Position numbers and translations under genes: made by a program. Below are positions 15,032-23,095 of a stretch of 64,000 bases of DNA, piece after piece. The notes beneath the pieces are model-generated. The model was not told where the DNA came from and ran no database searches. It worked only from the letters and a program-made list of their open reading frames with translations. Numbering within the stretch: position 1 is the stretch's first letter; each line of letters begins with the position of its first letter. This stretch comes from Mesorhizobium prunaredense (GTDB taxonomy: Bacteria; Pseudomonadota; Alphaproteobacteria; Rhizobiales; Rhizobiaceae). Location of the stretch: NCBI RefSeq assembly GCF_900156895.1, contig NZ_FTPD01000013.1, forward strand, positions 62,001 through 126,000. Reading direction: 5' to 3'.

Positions 15032-15985
15032 ATGTCCGTCCTGTCCCGCCCCTACTTCCACGACGAAGCCGCCGCATTTGAGCATGTCGAGGCGATGCTG
15101 TGGCCGCAGGGTCCGGTCTGCCATCACTGTGGCTCGATGGAAAAGCACTACGCATTGATGGGCGTTCGCACCAAGGCTTCGAAGAAGAACCCGAACGGCG
15201 TCGAAATCCACGGCCTCTACAAGTGCCGCGACTGCCGCAAGAAGTTCACGGTTCGCATGGGCTCGATCTTCGAGGAAAGCCATCTGCCCTTGCACAAGTG
15301 GTTGCAGGCCATCCACCTCATGTGCTCGTCAAAGAAGGGCATTTCCTCGCACCAGCTCCACCGCGTTCTGGAATGCACCTACAAGACGGCTTGGTTCCTG
15401 TCGCATCGCATTCGCGAGGCCATGCGCTCGGATGACTTCTCGCCCATGGGCGGCAACGGCAAGTTTGTTGAGGTGGACGAGACGTATATCGGTCGCTTGA
15501 CTAACACTCCCGTTAAACGTGGCGGCGGCGCTCACAAGAACACGGTGGTCACATTGGTTGAGCGCGGCGGTCGCGCTCGTTCCTTCCATGTCGATAGCGC
15601 CCGCATCGGTACTGTTATGCCGATCGTCCGAGCCAACATCGCCAAGGAAAGCGCGTTGATGACTGATGAGGCTGGCGTTTATCGCCGCGTCGGAACTGAG
15701 TTCGCCTCGCATGATTTCGTCACGCATTCCAAGGATGAGTACGTTCGCGGCAACATCCATACGAACACGGTCGAAGGCTATTATTCGATCTTCAAGCGCG
15801 GCATGAAGGGCGTTTATCAGCATTGCGCCGAACACCATCTGCATCGTTACCTTGCCGAATTTGACTTCCGGTATTCGAACCGTTCGGCAATGGGCGTTGA
15901 AGACAACGTTCGTTCTCTCATCGCCTTGAAGGGCGCCAAGGGCAAGCGCCTCACCTATCGTAGGCCTGCTGAATTCCAAGCATGA
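15032..15985 (+). CDS. IS1595-family (ISXO2-like) transposase
   Basis: 317 residues. The N-terminal zinc ribbon has Cys30, Cys33, Cys65 and Cys68. The helical middle GISSHQLHRVLECTYKTAWFL is typical of the family. The catalytic acidic residues are D149 (VEVDET), D212 (MTDEAG) and E248 with N245 (NTVEGYYSIFKRG). It catalyses cut-and-paste movement of the surrounding element. The gene is full length and uninterrupted, preceded by AAGGAG 9 bp before ATG. Expression is probably restrained by the hairpin at its start. Confidence 0.95.
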   Translation: MSVLSRPYFHDEAAAFEHVEAMLWPQGPVCHHCGSMEKHYALMGVRTKASKKNPNGVEIHGLYKCRDCRKKFTVRMGSIFEESHLPLHKWLQAIHLMCSSKKGISSHQLHRVLECTYKTAWFLSHRIREAMRSDDFSPMGGNGKFVEVDETYIGRLTNTPVKRGGGAHKNTVVTLVERGGRARSFHVDSARIGTVMPIVRANIAKESALMTDEAGVYRRVGTEFASHDFVTHSKDEYVRGNIHTNTVEGYYSIFKRGMKGVYQHCAEHHLHRYLAEFDFRYSNRSAMGVEDNVRSLIALKGAKGKRLTYRRPAEFQA

Positions 15986-16076
15986 CTACTACCGGAAACC
16001 AGTACAATTGAAGCTTCCCCTGTGGCGTTATGAAAAGCGCCGCAACCGCAAAACGGATTAGGGATTCCCAAACGAA

Positions 16077-16103
16077 AGCGGCGGTGATAGAATCACCGCC
16101 GCT
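16077..16103 (+). terminator. 12-bp perfect hairpin downstream of transposase
   Basis: AGCGGCGGTGAT, loop AGA, ATCACCGCCGCT, followed by CCCTTCT. The tail is weak, so it may be a half-terminator or structural hairpin acting with the next one. Confidence 0.6.
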
Positions 16104-16127
16104 CCCTTCTGTGGGTGGCCCACTTCG

Positions 16128-16168
16128 AGGCCCCGTGACCCTGCCGGTTACGGGGCCTCTTTGTTTAT
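16128..16168 (+). terminator. Rho-independent terminator between transposase and passenger genes
   Basis: AGGCCCCGTGACC, loop CTGCC, GGTTACGGGGCCT (one G-T wobble), then CTTTGTTT. It isolates transposase transcription from the passenger genes. The 336-bp stretch 15986-16321 holds the two hairpins and the promoter at 16268; I see no gene in it. Confidence 0.8.
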
Positions 16169-16267
16169 CCCGCGCCGCGTCCGTGGACCGTGACGGCGGC
16201 TAGGGAAACCCTCCTGATTCGCATCGCACTCTCCTTTCTGTCGCGAAGCTAGTCCTGCCTGGCGCTC

Positions 16268-16296
16268 TTGTCAATCGCTGTCAGACAGGCTATCTA
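16268..16296 (+). promoter_or_regulatory. Promoter of the passenger genes
   Basis: TTGTCA, a 17-bp spacer, then TATCTA, 26 bp upstream of the passenger ATG with AGGAG before it. CTATCT (16290-16295) and AGATAG (16307-16312) form an inverted pair over the -10 and start region and could be an operator. Confidence 0.55.
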
Positions 16297-16321
16297 TACC
16301 GCTATCAGATAGGAGATAAAC

Positions 16322-17134
16322 ATGGAAGCCGACACACCAGCAGATGCCTCGCAAAAACGAGACCGAGGGCCATCATTCCCCTTCATAAGCCTTGAAAAGG
16401 CTGTCGAGCGAACGGCGCAGTTCTACGCGAAGGCAAAGCGTTTCGAAGCCCGCATTGCTGATGCCGCTGGCGATTGGGGTTTGGGGCCTAAGAGCAGTGG
16501 CACGTTTCAGACGGTCAGCGCCCTACTCGCCTATGGCTTGATTGAGGACAGCGGAAGCGGGGAAGGCCGAAAGATCAAGATCTCAGATGCCGGGATGCGC
16601 ATCCTTGAGGACAAGCGCCCCGGCGTCCGTGAGATGCTTCTATCTGAGGCCGCGCTGAAACCCAAGTTGCTGGCCGAGTTCGCCACCACGCACTGGAAGG
16701 ACGGTCGCCCCGATGATACCCACGCGATCAGCAGCTTGAAATTCGAGCATGGCTTTACCGATGAATCCGCCCACAAATTCCTTCGAGTTTATGATGAAAC
16801 TAAGCGATTCTCAAACCCGTCTGTTTCTGATAAGGTTTCCGATGACGCTGGTCCGGGCACCGAAGATGGCGCGAAAGAGGAGCGGACGAAGCAGGACGGC
16901 GGCGGTACAGGCAAGTTGAAATCGCCCACACCGCCCAAGGAAAAGGGAATACATCTGATGGACGGTGAGCGAGAGTTGACGACCGGCCTTTTGTCGAAAG
17001 AGGCAAGTTTCCGCCTTATTGTGAACGGTCGGATTGGCGAAAAAGAGATCGAGCGCCTAATTAAGAAGCTCGAACTCGACAAAGAGATTTTGGCCGATGC
17101 CGAGGACAACGAAGGGGAAGGGGCGTTTGAATAA
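16322..17134 (+). CDS. IS passenger protein 1, hypothetical with winged-helix-like N-terminal part
   Basis: 270 residues, soluble, family not recognised. Residues about 20-110 (SLEKAVERTAQFYAKAKRFEARIADAAGDWGLGPKSSGTFQTVSALLAYGLIE) read like a DNA-binding or winged-helix fold followed by a helical region to about 165. A polar, low-complexity linker with many Asp, Glu, Gly and Lys follows. The acidic C terminus contains the coiled-coil-like IGEKEIERLIKKLELDKEILADAE. It is preceded by AGGAG and its own promoter and is codirectional with the next passenger gene, which overlaps it. Possible functions include regulation of element or host genes; no function is assigned. Confidence 0.7.
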   Translation: MEADTPADASQKRDRGPSFPFISLEKAVERTAQFYAKAKRFEARIADAAGDWGLGPKSSGTFQTVSALLAYGLIEDSGSGEGRKIKISDAGMRILEDKRPGVREMLLSEAALKPKLLAEFATTHWKDGRPDDTHAISSLKFEHGFTDESAHKFLRVYDETKRFSNPSVSDKVSDDAGPGTEDGAKEERTKQDGGGTGKLKSPTPPKEKGIHLMDGERELTTGLLSKEASFRLIVNGRIGEKEIERLIKKLELDKEILADAEDNEGEGAFE

Positions 17135-17315
17135 CCCCCCGCCTAGCGAGCAGATCGACAAATTTAAAGAAGCCGCCCGCGAACTGGAAACCGACCAGTC
17201 CGAGGAAGCCTTTGACCGCGTGTTGAAGAAGGTTGCGCAGGCCAAGCACTCACCACATGACGAAGCGGTCGAGCGCGCCGGCAAAGGCGCAGTGGTAAGG
17301 CCGAAGAAACGCTAG
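17097..17315 (+). CDS. IS passenger protein 2, small hypothetical
   Basis: Up to 72 residues; overlaps passenger 1 by 38 bp in another frame. A TTG at 17127, right after GGGGAAGGGG and almost on the previous stop, is a plausible alternative start giving 62 residues. The protein is highly charged with a helical centre (EQIDKFKEAARELETDQSEEAFDRVLKKVAQAK) and a basic tail ending PKKR. No recognised domain. The tight overlap implies co-expression with passenger 1, possibly as a protein pair. Confidence 0.6.
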   Translation: MPRTTKGKGRLNNPPPSEQIDKFKEAARELETDQSEEAFDRVLKKVAQAKHSPHDEAVERAGKGAVVRPKKR

Positions 17316-17360
17316 AGCCTTGTGGCGGGGTTAGATATTTCCCCTACGGCTGGGTAGCGC

Positions 17361-17630
17361 CTAAGCCGTCTTGGCTGGGAACACTACCGTTGCCTTGGCG
17401 CCACCGGCAGCCTTGATGGCCTCGTAGCAGCGCTTGTCCTTGGATGTGGCTTTACCGCCGCGCACGATATCCAGCTTCCCGCGAGCGGTGTTGCCCTCGC
17501 CAGTAAAAACGAACTTCTCAGACGAGGTCACAATAGTGATCGTTTCGTAGGGCTTGTTCAATGGCGGACCAGGGTCGTTGCGAATGGCCGCTTGCTTCGT
17601 CAAGAAAATTTCCATTGCCTCCAGTAGCAT
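17361..17630 (-). CDS. IS passenger protein 3, small hypothetical
   Basis: 89 residues from ATG 17630, or 84 from ATG 17615. GGAGG sits only 2 bp before the second ATG, so the start is unresolved. The protein (EIFLTKQAAIRNDPGPPLNKPYETITIVTSSEKFVFTG) looks like a compact beta-rich domain with a basic C terminus. It points toward passengers 1 and 2 and starts 22-37 bp inside the right terminal repeat. Function unknown. Confidence 0.55.
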   Translation of the reverse strand: MLLEAMEIFLTKQAAIRNDPGPPLNKPYETITIVTSSEKFVFTGEGNTARGKLDIVRGGKATSKDKRCYEAIKAAGGAKATVVFPAKTA

Positions 17631-17651
17631 AGGATCGGGACGGCGTCATCC

Positions 17652-17675
17652 GGGTCTGTCAAATATATAATCGCC
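17652..17675 (-). repeat. Right terminal inverted repeat of the IS1595-family element
   Basis: 24-bp perfect inverted copy of 14970-14993. Confidence 0.95.
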
Positions 17676-17683
17676 TTTCTGGG
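17676..17683. repeat. Target site duplication, right copy (TTTCTGGG)
   Basis: Identical to 14962-14969. Confidence 0.95.
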
Positions 17684-17809
17684 AGGCACCCAAGGCGCGC
17701 TTGAAATGTGGTTTTTGCGTGAAATCTTGGTACTCAAACGGGCACTGCACGTTCCACACATTAGCAATATGAGATATTGTGAGAATGCGGGTGGCTCTAG
17801 GGAGTTTGG

Positions 17810-18046
17810 ATGATGAACGCGGACGAGATGCAGGCGGTAGCCGACACCCTGATGCGGGTCGTGACGCCTGACATGGCACCCAAGCAATTGATCAAAGCGG
17901 CCAGGAAGGAACACCCGAACGCGTCAAAGAAGGACATCGCCCGCGCGGCGTTCTTCTCGATTATCGCCAACGCCGAAGAAGACCACGGCAAGGCAAGGAA
18001 CCTGCAGGCGTTCGCCATAGCCGAGCGTGTCGACGGTACCTCTTGA
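17810..18046 (+). CDS. Small hypothetical protein
   Basis: 78 residues with two consecutive ATG codons (17810 and 17813) after GGGAG. Sequence MMNADEMQAVADTLMRVVTPDMAPKQLIKAARKEHPNA is helical, soluble and slightly acidic, with a conserved-looking KKDIARAAFFSIIANAEED segment. No domain recognised. It lies just outside the IS, whose insertion brought it next to mmcB. Function unknown. Confidence 0.6.
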   Translation: MMNADEMQAVADTLMRVVTPDMAPKQLIKAARKEHPNASKKDIARAAFFSIIANAEEDHGKARNLQAFAIAERVDGTS

Positions 18047-18110
18047 TCGCAGGAAAACCCAACCTGCAAAACGGCTGGCATTCCGGGTCTCGCCACGGCA
18101 TAGCGGTTCG

Positions 18111-18899
18111 ATGATTGAGCGGCGTGGCCTCGGTGCATTTGCAGTTGGAACTGGTGTCGGTTCGCTTGGCGGCTTGATCGGGCTTGGCGGTGCAGAATTT
18201 CGTCTGCCGTTCCTGATCGGTCTGTTTCGATTTGCCGCTCTTGAAGCCGTTATCTTGAACAAGGCCTCCGGCCTGGTAGTCGTCGCTGCAGCGCTGCCAT
18301 TCCGGGCCACCACGGTGCCGCTAGCCTCGGTGGCCGCACAATGGCCGATCATACTCAATCTCTTGGCTGGCAGCCTTCTGGGCGCTTGGTTTGGCGCAGG
18401 ATGGGCAACCCGCCTCCAGTCCGCGACGCTTTACAAGGTGATTGCCGCACTGCTGATCCTAATCGCGATTGTCCTGGTTTTCGGCCATGATCCAGATGCT
18501 GCAGGATTGCAATTTGTCACCGGAGCCGCATTGATCGTTGCCGGGATCATTGCGGGGTTTGCCATCGGCGTCGTGGCATCCCTGCTCGGCGTGGCAGGCG
18601 GTGAACTGCTCGTCCCGACATTCGTGCTTCTGTTCGGTGCCGACATCAAGCTGGCGGGCTCTCTATCGCTGGCGGTAAGCCTGCCGACGATGCTGGTCGG
18701 CTTCACGCGTTATAGCCGCGACCAAAGCTTTTCGGTCATCGGCAGGAACAAGGCGTTCTTGCTGGCCATGGCTGCCGGTTCGATTGTCGGGACATATCTC
18801 GGCGGGCAGTTGCTTGGCGTGGTCCCCGAGCAAATCCTGCTCCCGCTGCTGGCGGCAATTCTGGTGATCTCAGCCTACAAGATCTGGCGGCACGAATAG
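18111..18899 (+). CDS. TSUP (TauE/SafE) family membrane permease
   Basis: 262 residues, eight or so hydrophobic helices. The two symmetric glycine-rich motifs, GSLGGLIGLGGAEFRLPFL near the N terminus and VASLLGVAGGELLVPTFVLLFG in the middle, are the TauE/SafE signatures. The family exports or imports sulfite, sulfoacetate or other small anions; the substrate here is unknown. The open frame begins at 18027, but ATG 18111 (MIERRGLGAF) starts right before the first membrane motif. No metabolic partner gene adjoins it. Confidence 0.85.
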   Translation: MIERRGLGAFAVGTGVGSLGGLIGLGGAEFRLPFLIGLFRFAALEAVILNKASGLVVVAAALPFRATTVPLASVAAQWPIILNLLAGSLLGAWFGAGWATRLQSATLYKVIAALLILIAIVLVFGHDPDAAGLQFVTGAALIVAGIIAGFAIGVVASLLGVAGGELLVPTFVLLFGADIKLAGSLSLAVSLPTMLVGFTRYSRDQSFSVIGRNKAFLLAMAAGSIVGTYLGGQLLGVVPEQILLPLLAAILVISAYKIWRHE

Positions 18900-19000
18900 C
18901 ACCACCGGCGCTCGCGCTTGGTCTCTTTGATGGTGAAGGCAGAGCTTGAAAAGCCATTGCCTCACGCAGCCAGCGCTACTCAGCCCTAGCCGCGCAAGCA

Positions 19001-19423
19001 TCACACCTGTGCGGGAACGATTTTGTCAGCTGGCAAAACCGCCCCCGCAATATCGTCAAGGATCGGGCAGTCCGGCCTGTCATCACCGTGGCAGGCATGG
19101 ATCAGCTTCTGCAGGGTCGAGCGCATCGACTGCAATTCGCGCACCTTCTCCTCGATTGCCGTCACATGCGCGGCGGCGATCTCGCGCACGTCATGGCTGG
19201 CGCGGCTGCGGTCCTGGTAGAGCGCCATCAGCTGGCGGCAGTCATCGATGGAAAAGCCGAGATTGCGCGCGCGGCGCAGAAAAGTCAGCCGGTGGATGTC
19301 GTCGCCGCAATAGTCACGGTAGCCATTGCTGGCGCGTACCGGACGGATCAGGCCGATCTCCTCATAGTAGCGAATGGTCTTGGCCGGCAGGCCGGAACGC
19401 TGGGCGGCATCTCCGACATTCAT
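19001..19423 (-). CDS. cueR: Cu(I)-responsive MerR-family regulator CueR/HmrR
   Basis: 140 residues from ATG 19423 (AAGGAA ribosome site); the frame is open further upstream. The N-terminal MerR helix-turn-helix (AAQRSGLPAKTIRYYEEIGLI) is followed by a dimerisation helix. The C-terminal metal loop has Cys111-x7-Cys119 (CHGDDRPDC), the two-cysteine spacing of monovalent-metal CueR proteins. It activates copper export genes by twisting overlong promoters. Its likely target, the copA promoter at 27764, is about 8.3 kb away; there is no copA directly adjacent. Regulation of that distant promoter is inference. Confidence 0.9.
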   Translation of the reverse strand: MNVGDAAQRSGLPAKTIRYYEEIGLIRPVRASNGYRDYCGDDIHRLTFLRRARNLGFSIDDCRQLMALYQDRSRASHDVREIAAAHVTAIEEKVRELQSMRSTLQKLIHACHGDDRPDCPILDDIAGAVLPADKIVPAQV

Positions 19424-19649
19424 GATTGGTTCCTTGACTTCCGGCGGCCTGGCCGACCGCCTCATTGAATTTCCTACATAATCTTATGAGAGCAGTTGCC
19501 GAAAAGCCACAGCTGCGGACCTACCGGCATGTAAGCCTCTGCATATAGGCATCGCCCGCTTGGCAAGCAAAGCAAATGCCAGCATGAATGATGGCGACAA
19601 GGCGGCCGTCTCGTGCCGCTATCTTTCGGGCGGGGCATCGGACCTTTTC

Positions 19650-20267
19650 ATGCGCATGAAGTCATTCGCAATCGTCGCCGCACTTGCGCTGTCGACGGCT
19701 ATTGCTGGTTGCAGCACCATCGGCTCGCAGATATTCACCAACAACTATGGCCCGATGACCGATGCGGGCTATCGACTGCCGCGCATTCCGATCGAAAAGG
19801 TGCCATTCAAGTACCGCCGGCAGATCGTTAGCTACGACACCGATGAAAAGCCGGGCACCATCGTCATCGATACGCAGAACAAGTTTCTTTATTACGTCAT
19901 GGGCGGCGGCGAGGCGATGCGTTACGGCATCGGCGTCGGCCGCGAGGGTTTTGAATGGCGCGGCACCGCCCGCATCGCGGTGAAGCGCGAATGGCCGACC
20001 TGGACGCCGCCTTCGGCGATGATCAAGCGTCAGCCGGAACTCGCCAAATTTGCCGGCGGCATGGATCCCGGATTGACCAACCCACTCGGCGCGCGCGCCC
20101 TGTATCTGTTCAACAAGGGCGGCGATTCAGGCTACCGCCTCCATGGCAGCCCGGAGTGGAACTCGATCGGCAAGGCGATGTCGTCGGGCTGCATCCGGCT
20201 GATGAACCAGGACATCATCGACCTTTACGACCGCACCTCCGTCGGCGCTAAAGTCATAGTCTTGTAG
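19650..20267 (+). CDS. L,D-transpeptidase (YkuD) lipoprotein
   Basis: 205 residues. A lipoprotein signal has lipobox AIAG-Cys21. The YkuD catalytic domain has His165 in HGSPEW and the catalytic Cys181 in SSGCIRL. It should form 3-3 cross-links or attach proteins to peptidoglycan in the periplasm, as known for this abundant rhizobial family. An upstream TTG (19560) would put 30 polar residues before the signal, so ATG 19650 is preferred (ATG 19656 is also possible). It is followed by a strong terminator. Confidence 0.9.
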   Translation: MRMKSFAIVAALALSTAIAGCSTIGSQIFTNNYGPMTDAGYRLPRIPIEKVPFKYRRQIVSYDTDEKPGTIVIDTQNKFLYYVMGGGEAMRYGIGVGREGFEWRGTARIAVKREWPTWTPPSAMIKRQPELAKFAGGMDPGLTNPLGARALYLFNKGGDSGYRLHGSPEWNSIGKAMSSGCIRLMNQDIIDLYDRTSVGAKVIVL

Positions 20268-20315
20268 AAACTTTCATACGCGGACCGTCTAGGCAACAAC
20301 AGACGTCGCAGACAG

Positions 20316-20345
20316 AAAACCGGGCACTTTGGCCCGGTTTTTTGT
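20316..20345 (+). terminator. Rho-independent terminator after the L,D-transpeptidase gene
   Basis: AAAACCGGGC, loop ACTTTG, GCCCGGTTTT followed by TTTG. With an A-run and a T-run on both sides it could act in both directions, also ending transcripts of the convergent nfuA-like gene. Confidence 0.9.
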
Positions 20346-20385
20346 GTCGCGCGAAAGGCGAATTGACGTTTTTTGAGCGGAGTCT

Positions 20386-20955
20386 CTAAGAGACCTGTTC
20401 GACCTGCTGCACCTCGGGCACAAAATGCCGGAGCAGGTTCTGAATGCCGTGCTTCAGCGTCGCCGTCGACGACGGGCAGCCGGCGCAGGCGCCCTTCATG
20501 TGCAGGAACACGGTGCCGTTCTCGAAGCCGCGGAAGGTGATGTCGCCACCGTCCTGGGCGACCGCCGGGCGCACCCGCGTGTCGAGCAGTTCCTTGATGG
20601 TGATGACCAGTTCCTCGTCGGCCTTGTCGTAGAATTCGCCGGTCTGGCTGGTCTCGGCGGCGGGGCCGGCCCTGGCCATGACAGGCGCGCCGGACATGAA
20701 GTGCTCCATGATGGCGCCGAGGATCGCCGGCTTCAGATGCTGCCAGTCGGGGCCGTCCTTGGTCACGGTGACGAAATCATAGCCGAAGAAGACGCCGGTG
20801 ACGCCGGGGATCTCGAACAGCCGGCCGGCCAGCGGCGAAGCCGCGGCAGCGCTGTCGGCATCGCGGAAATCGGCGGTGCCTTCGACAAGCACTTCCTTGC
20901 CGGGCAGGAACTTCAATGTCGCCGGATTTGGCGTCGATTCGGTCTGGATGAACAT
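20386..20955 (-). CDS. nfuA: NifU/Nfu-family iron-sulfur cluster scaffold
   Basis: 189 residues. The N-terminal Nfu_N domain (MFIQTESTPNPATLKFLPG) leads to a C-terminal NifU-like domain with Cys157-x2-Cys160 (CAGCPSS) that binds a bridging [4Fe-4S] cluster between two monomers. It delivers Fe-S clusters to client enzymes in the cytoplasm. The same gene order, with usp and trpS upstream, occurs in other Hyphomicrobiales chromosomes (recalled). The symbol follows the domain architecture; the E. coli NfuA N-terminal domain differs. Confidence 0.9.
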   Translation of the reverse strand: MFIQTESTPNPATLKFLPGKEVLVEGTADFRDADSAAAASPLAGRLFEIPGVTGVFFGYDFVTVTKDGPDWQHLKPAILGAIMEHFMSGAPVMARAGPAAETSQTGEFYDKADEELVITIKELLDTRVRPAVAQDGGDITFRGFENGTVFLHMKGACAGCPSSTATLKHGIQNLLRHFVPEVQQVEQVS

Positions 20956-21143
20956 GGACGTCTCCGAGCCCGTTCGGGCAGATAGTCTGGAATAATTCTA
21001 AATAGGCCTTATCGGCAGGACATTCAAGCGAAAGCCATCGCCGGAACCGCCGCCCAAGAGAATGTTTTTTCTTCTGCCGCGCCGCACCGGAAGCGCAGGA
21101 AGCCGCCGTTCGCAGGCCGGCCTCACCTGACTATCAACACACC

Positions 21144-21635
21144 TTAGGCCAGGCTGTCGATTTCTTCGTCCGACAGGTTCTGCGGCACCACTGTCACTGG
21201 GATCGGGAAAGCGGCGCCTTTGCCGGCGACCGCGCCGACCAGCGGCCCCGGCCCCTCCTTGCCGGCGCCGGCGGCCAGCACGAGGATGGCAATATCCTGG
21301 TCCTCCTCGATCAATTTGTGGATCTCTTCCGTCGGCTTGCCTTCGCGCACCACCAGTTCCGGCTCGATGCCGAGCTTCTGGCGCACCTTGTTGGCATAGC
21401 TGTCCAGTGCGGCGCGCGCGGTGGCGGTAGCCTCCTCGCGCATGATCTTCTCGACGCCCAGCCAATGCTGGAAATCGTCCGGCTCGATCACATAGAGCAG
21501 CACCAGCACGCCGCTGGTGCTCTGCGCGCGCTTCGAGGCGTAGACGACGGCCCGTTCGCATTCGGGCGTGTCGTCGATGATCGCCAAAAACTTGCGGCGA
21601 TGGCCGGCTTCGCGGCTGAGGCGTTTGGAGACCAT
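21144..21635 (-). CDS. Universal stress protein family
   Basis: 163 residues, one Usp domain: FLAIIDDTPECERAVVYASKRA at the start and a strand-loop-helix near ILVLAAGAG that corresponds to the nucleotide-binding loop. Normal length for single-domain Usp. Function in stress survival is inferred from the family only. It lies in the conserved block downstream of trpS (88 bp). Confidence 0.85.
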   Translation of the reverse strand: MVSKRLSREAGHRRKFLAIIDDTPECERAVVYASKRAQSTSGVLVLLYVIEPDDFQHWLGVEKIMREEATATARAALDSYANKVRQKLGIEPELVVREGKPTEEIHKLIEEDQDIAILVLAAGAGKEGPGPLVGAVAGKGAAFPIPVTVVPQNLSDEEIDSLA

Positions 21636-21723
21636 ATTCTACCTTCGATGGTTTCGGTCGCAATCTGCCACCGCCACAGCTCGGCCGCAAGCGACCGGCG
21701 GATGTAGCGATATTGGCTGCAGA

Positions 21724-22806
21724 TTAACCCTGCAGCAGGCCGATGATGTCGCGCACCGTCTTCATCGTCGCCTCGGCCAGCAGGCCGGCCCGCTCGCCGC
21801 CGTCGCTCAGCACCGCGTCGACATAGGCGCGGTCGTCGGAAATGCGGCGCATTTCGCCGGCGATCGGCGCCAGCTTTTCCACGGCAAGGTCGGCCAGCGC
21901 CGGCTTGAACACCGAAAACTGCTGGCCGCCGAACTCTTTCAGCACCGCCTCCTTCGAGATCTCGGCGAGACCCGCATAGATGCCGACCAGGTTTTCGGCT
22001 TCCGGCCGGCCGGCCAGGCCGTCCAATTCGCCAGGCAATGCCTCCGGGTCGGTCTTGGCCTTGCGGATTTTCTTCGAGATGCTGTCGGCATCGTCGGTCA
22101 GATTGATGCGCGACAGGTCGGACGGATCCGACTTCGACATCTTCTTCGAGCCGTCGCGCAGCGACATGATGCGCGCCGCTGGTCCGCCGATGATCGGTTC
22201 GGTGAGCGGGAAAAAGCCGTTGACCGTCTCCTCGCCGACCTTCATCTCGACGCCGACGCCAAGGCCGGCAATGCGGTCGGAAAAGTCGTTGTTGAATTTT
22301 TGCGCGATGTCGCGCGTCAGTTCCAGATGCTGCTTCTGGTCGTCGCCGACCGGCACATGGGTGGCGCGGTAGACGAGGATGTCGGCAGCCATCAGGCTCG
22401 GATAGGCAAGCAGCCCAAGCGAGGCGTTCTCGCGGTCCTTGCCGGCCTTGTCCTTGAACTGCGTCATCCGGTTCATCCAGCCGATGCGGGCCACGCAGTT
22501 GAAGATCCAGGCAAGCTCAGCGTGCTGCATGACACGCGACTGGTTGAAGACGATGTGCTTCTTCGGGTCGATGCCGGAGGCGAGAAACGCCGCGGTGATC
22601 GCGCGCGTCTGGTCCTTGAGATCCTCATGGACAAGCTGCGCGGTCAGCGAATGCAGGTCGACGACGCAATAGATGCAATCCGAGGTGTCCTGCAGGGCGA
22701 CGAATTTCTTGATGGCGCCGAGATAGTTGCCGAGATGCAGGTTGCCGGTCGGCTGGACGCCGGAAAAGACGAGTGGCTTGAAGGCAGGCTGATTGGCGTC
22801 AGTCAT
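21724..22806 (-). CDS. trpS: Tryptophan-tRNA ligase
   Basis: 360 residues, class I aminoacyl-tRNA synthetase. The HIGH-like motif is HLGN (24-27) in [15 protein letters not shown], and KMSKS is at 222-226. The frame is open back to 22923, but ATG 22806 (MTDANQPAF) gives the family start. Charges tRNA-Trp in the cytoplasm. It is downstream of murJ with a 289-bp gap (22807-23095) in which I see no gene. Confidence 0.97.
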   Translation of the reverse strand: MTDANQPAFKPLVFSGVQPTGNLHLGNYLGAIKKFVALQDTSDCIYCVVDLHSLTAQLVHEDLKDQTRAITAAFLASGIDPKKHIVFNQSRVMQHAELAWIFNCVARIGWMNRMTQFKDKAGKDRENASLGLLAYPSLMAADILVYRATHVPVGDDQKQHLELTRDIAQKFNNDFSDRIAGLGVGVEMKVGEETVNGFFPLTEPIIGGPAARIMSLRDGSKKMSKSDPSDLSRINLTDDADSISKKIRKAKTDPEALPGELDGLAGRPEAENLVGIYAGLAEISKEAVLKEFGGQQFSVFKPALADLAVEKLAPIAGEMRRISDDRAYVDAVLSDGGERAGLLAEATMKTVRDIIGLLQG

Positions 22807-23095
22807 GGTGTTTCCCTGGCTTGTGGAGGGCCGTTTCGCGCGCGGCGAAAGTCTTGCGACGGCGCGCTTATGGACGAGAGCGAGTAGACGATCAAGGGGC
22901 TGTAGGCGATCGCGGCAGAGCAATTGCTTCAGCTCGGATTGCTTGTTCGATGGTGTTGGCGCCGCGCTTATAGCGCCTGTCTCGGCTTGGCATCGATATG
23001 TGCTGCCCCGTCCGGTCTATGACGAATTGTCCGGCGAGTCTGATGCTTGTCGACGGGATCGTTACGGTCAGGTTTACGGATTTGGAGACTATTCC

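Larger units (their letters stand above)
14970..17675. mobile_element. Intact IS1595-family element with three passenger genes
   Basis: 2706 bp. The ends are perfect 24-bp inverted repeats beginning GGCGATTATATATTTGACAG and continuing ACCC. The element is flanked by 8-bp direct repeats TTTCTGGG. It encodes a zinc-ribbon ISXO2/IS1595 transposase at the left end, an intergenic block with terminator and promoter, and three genes not related to transposition. All parts are intact and the duplication is undamaged, so the insertion looks recent. The passenger part is visibly less GC-rich than the surrounding chromosome. It sits between mmcB and the small gene at 17810. Confidence 0.95.

Noticed and set aside
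14970..17675. Composite transposon with two IS copies
   Set aside because: There is only one transposase and the perfect inverted repeats bound the whole unit, so it is one element with passengers.
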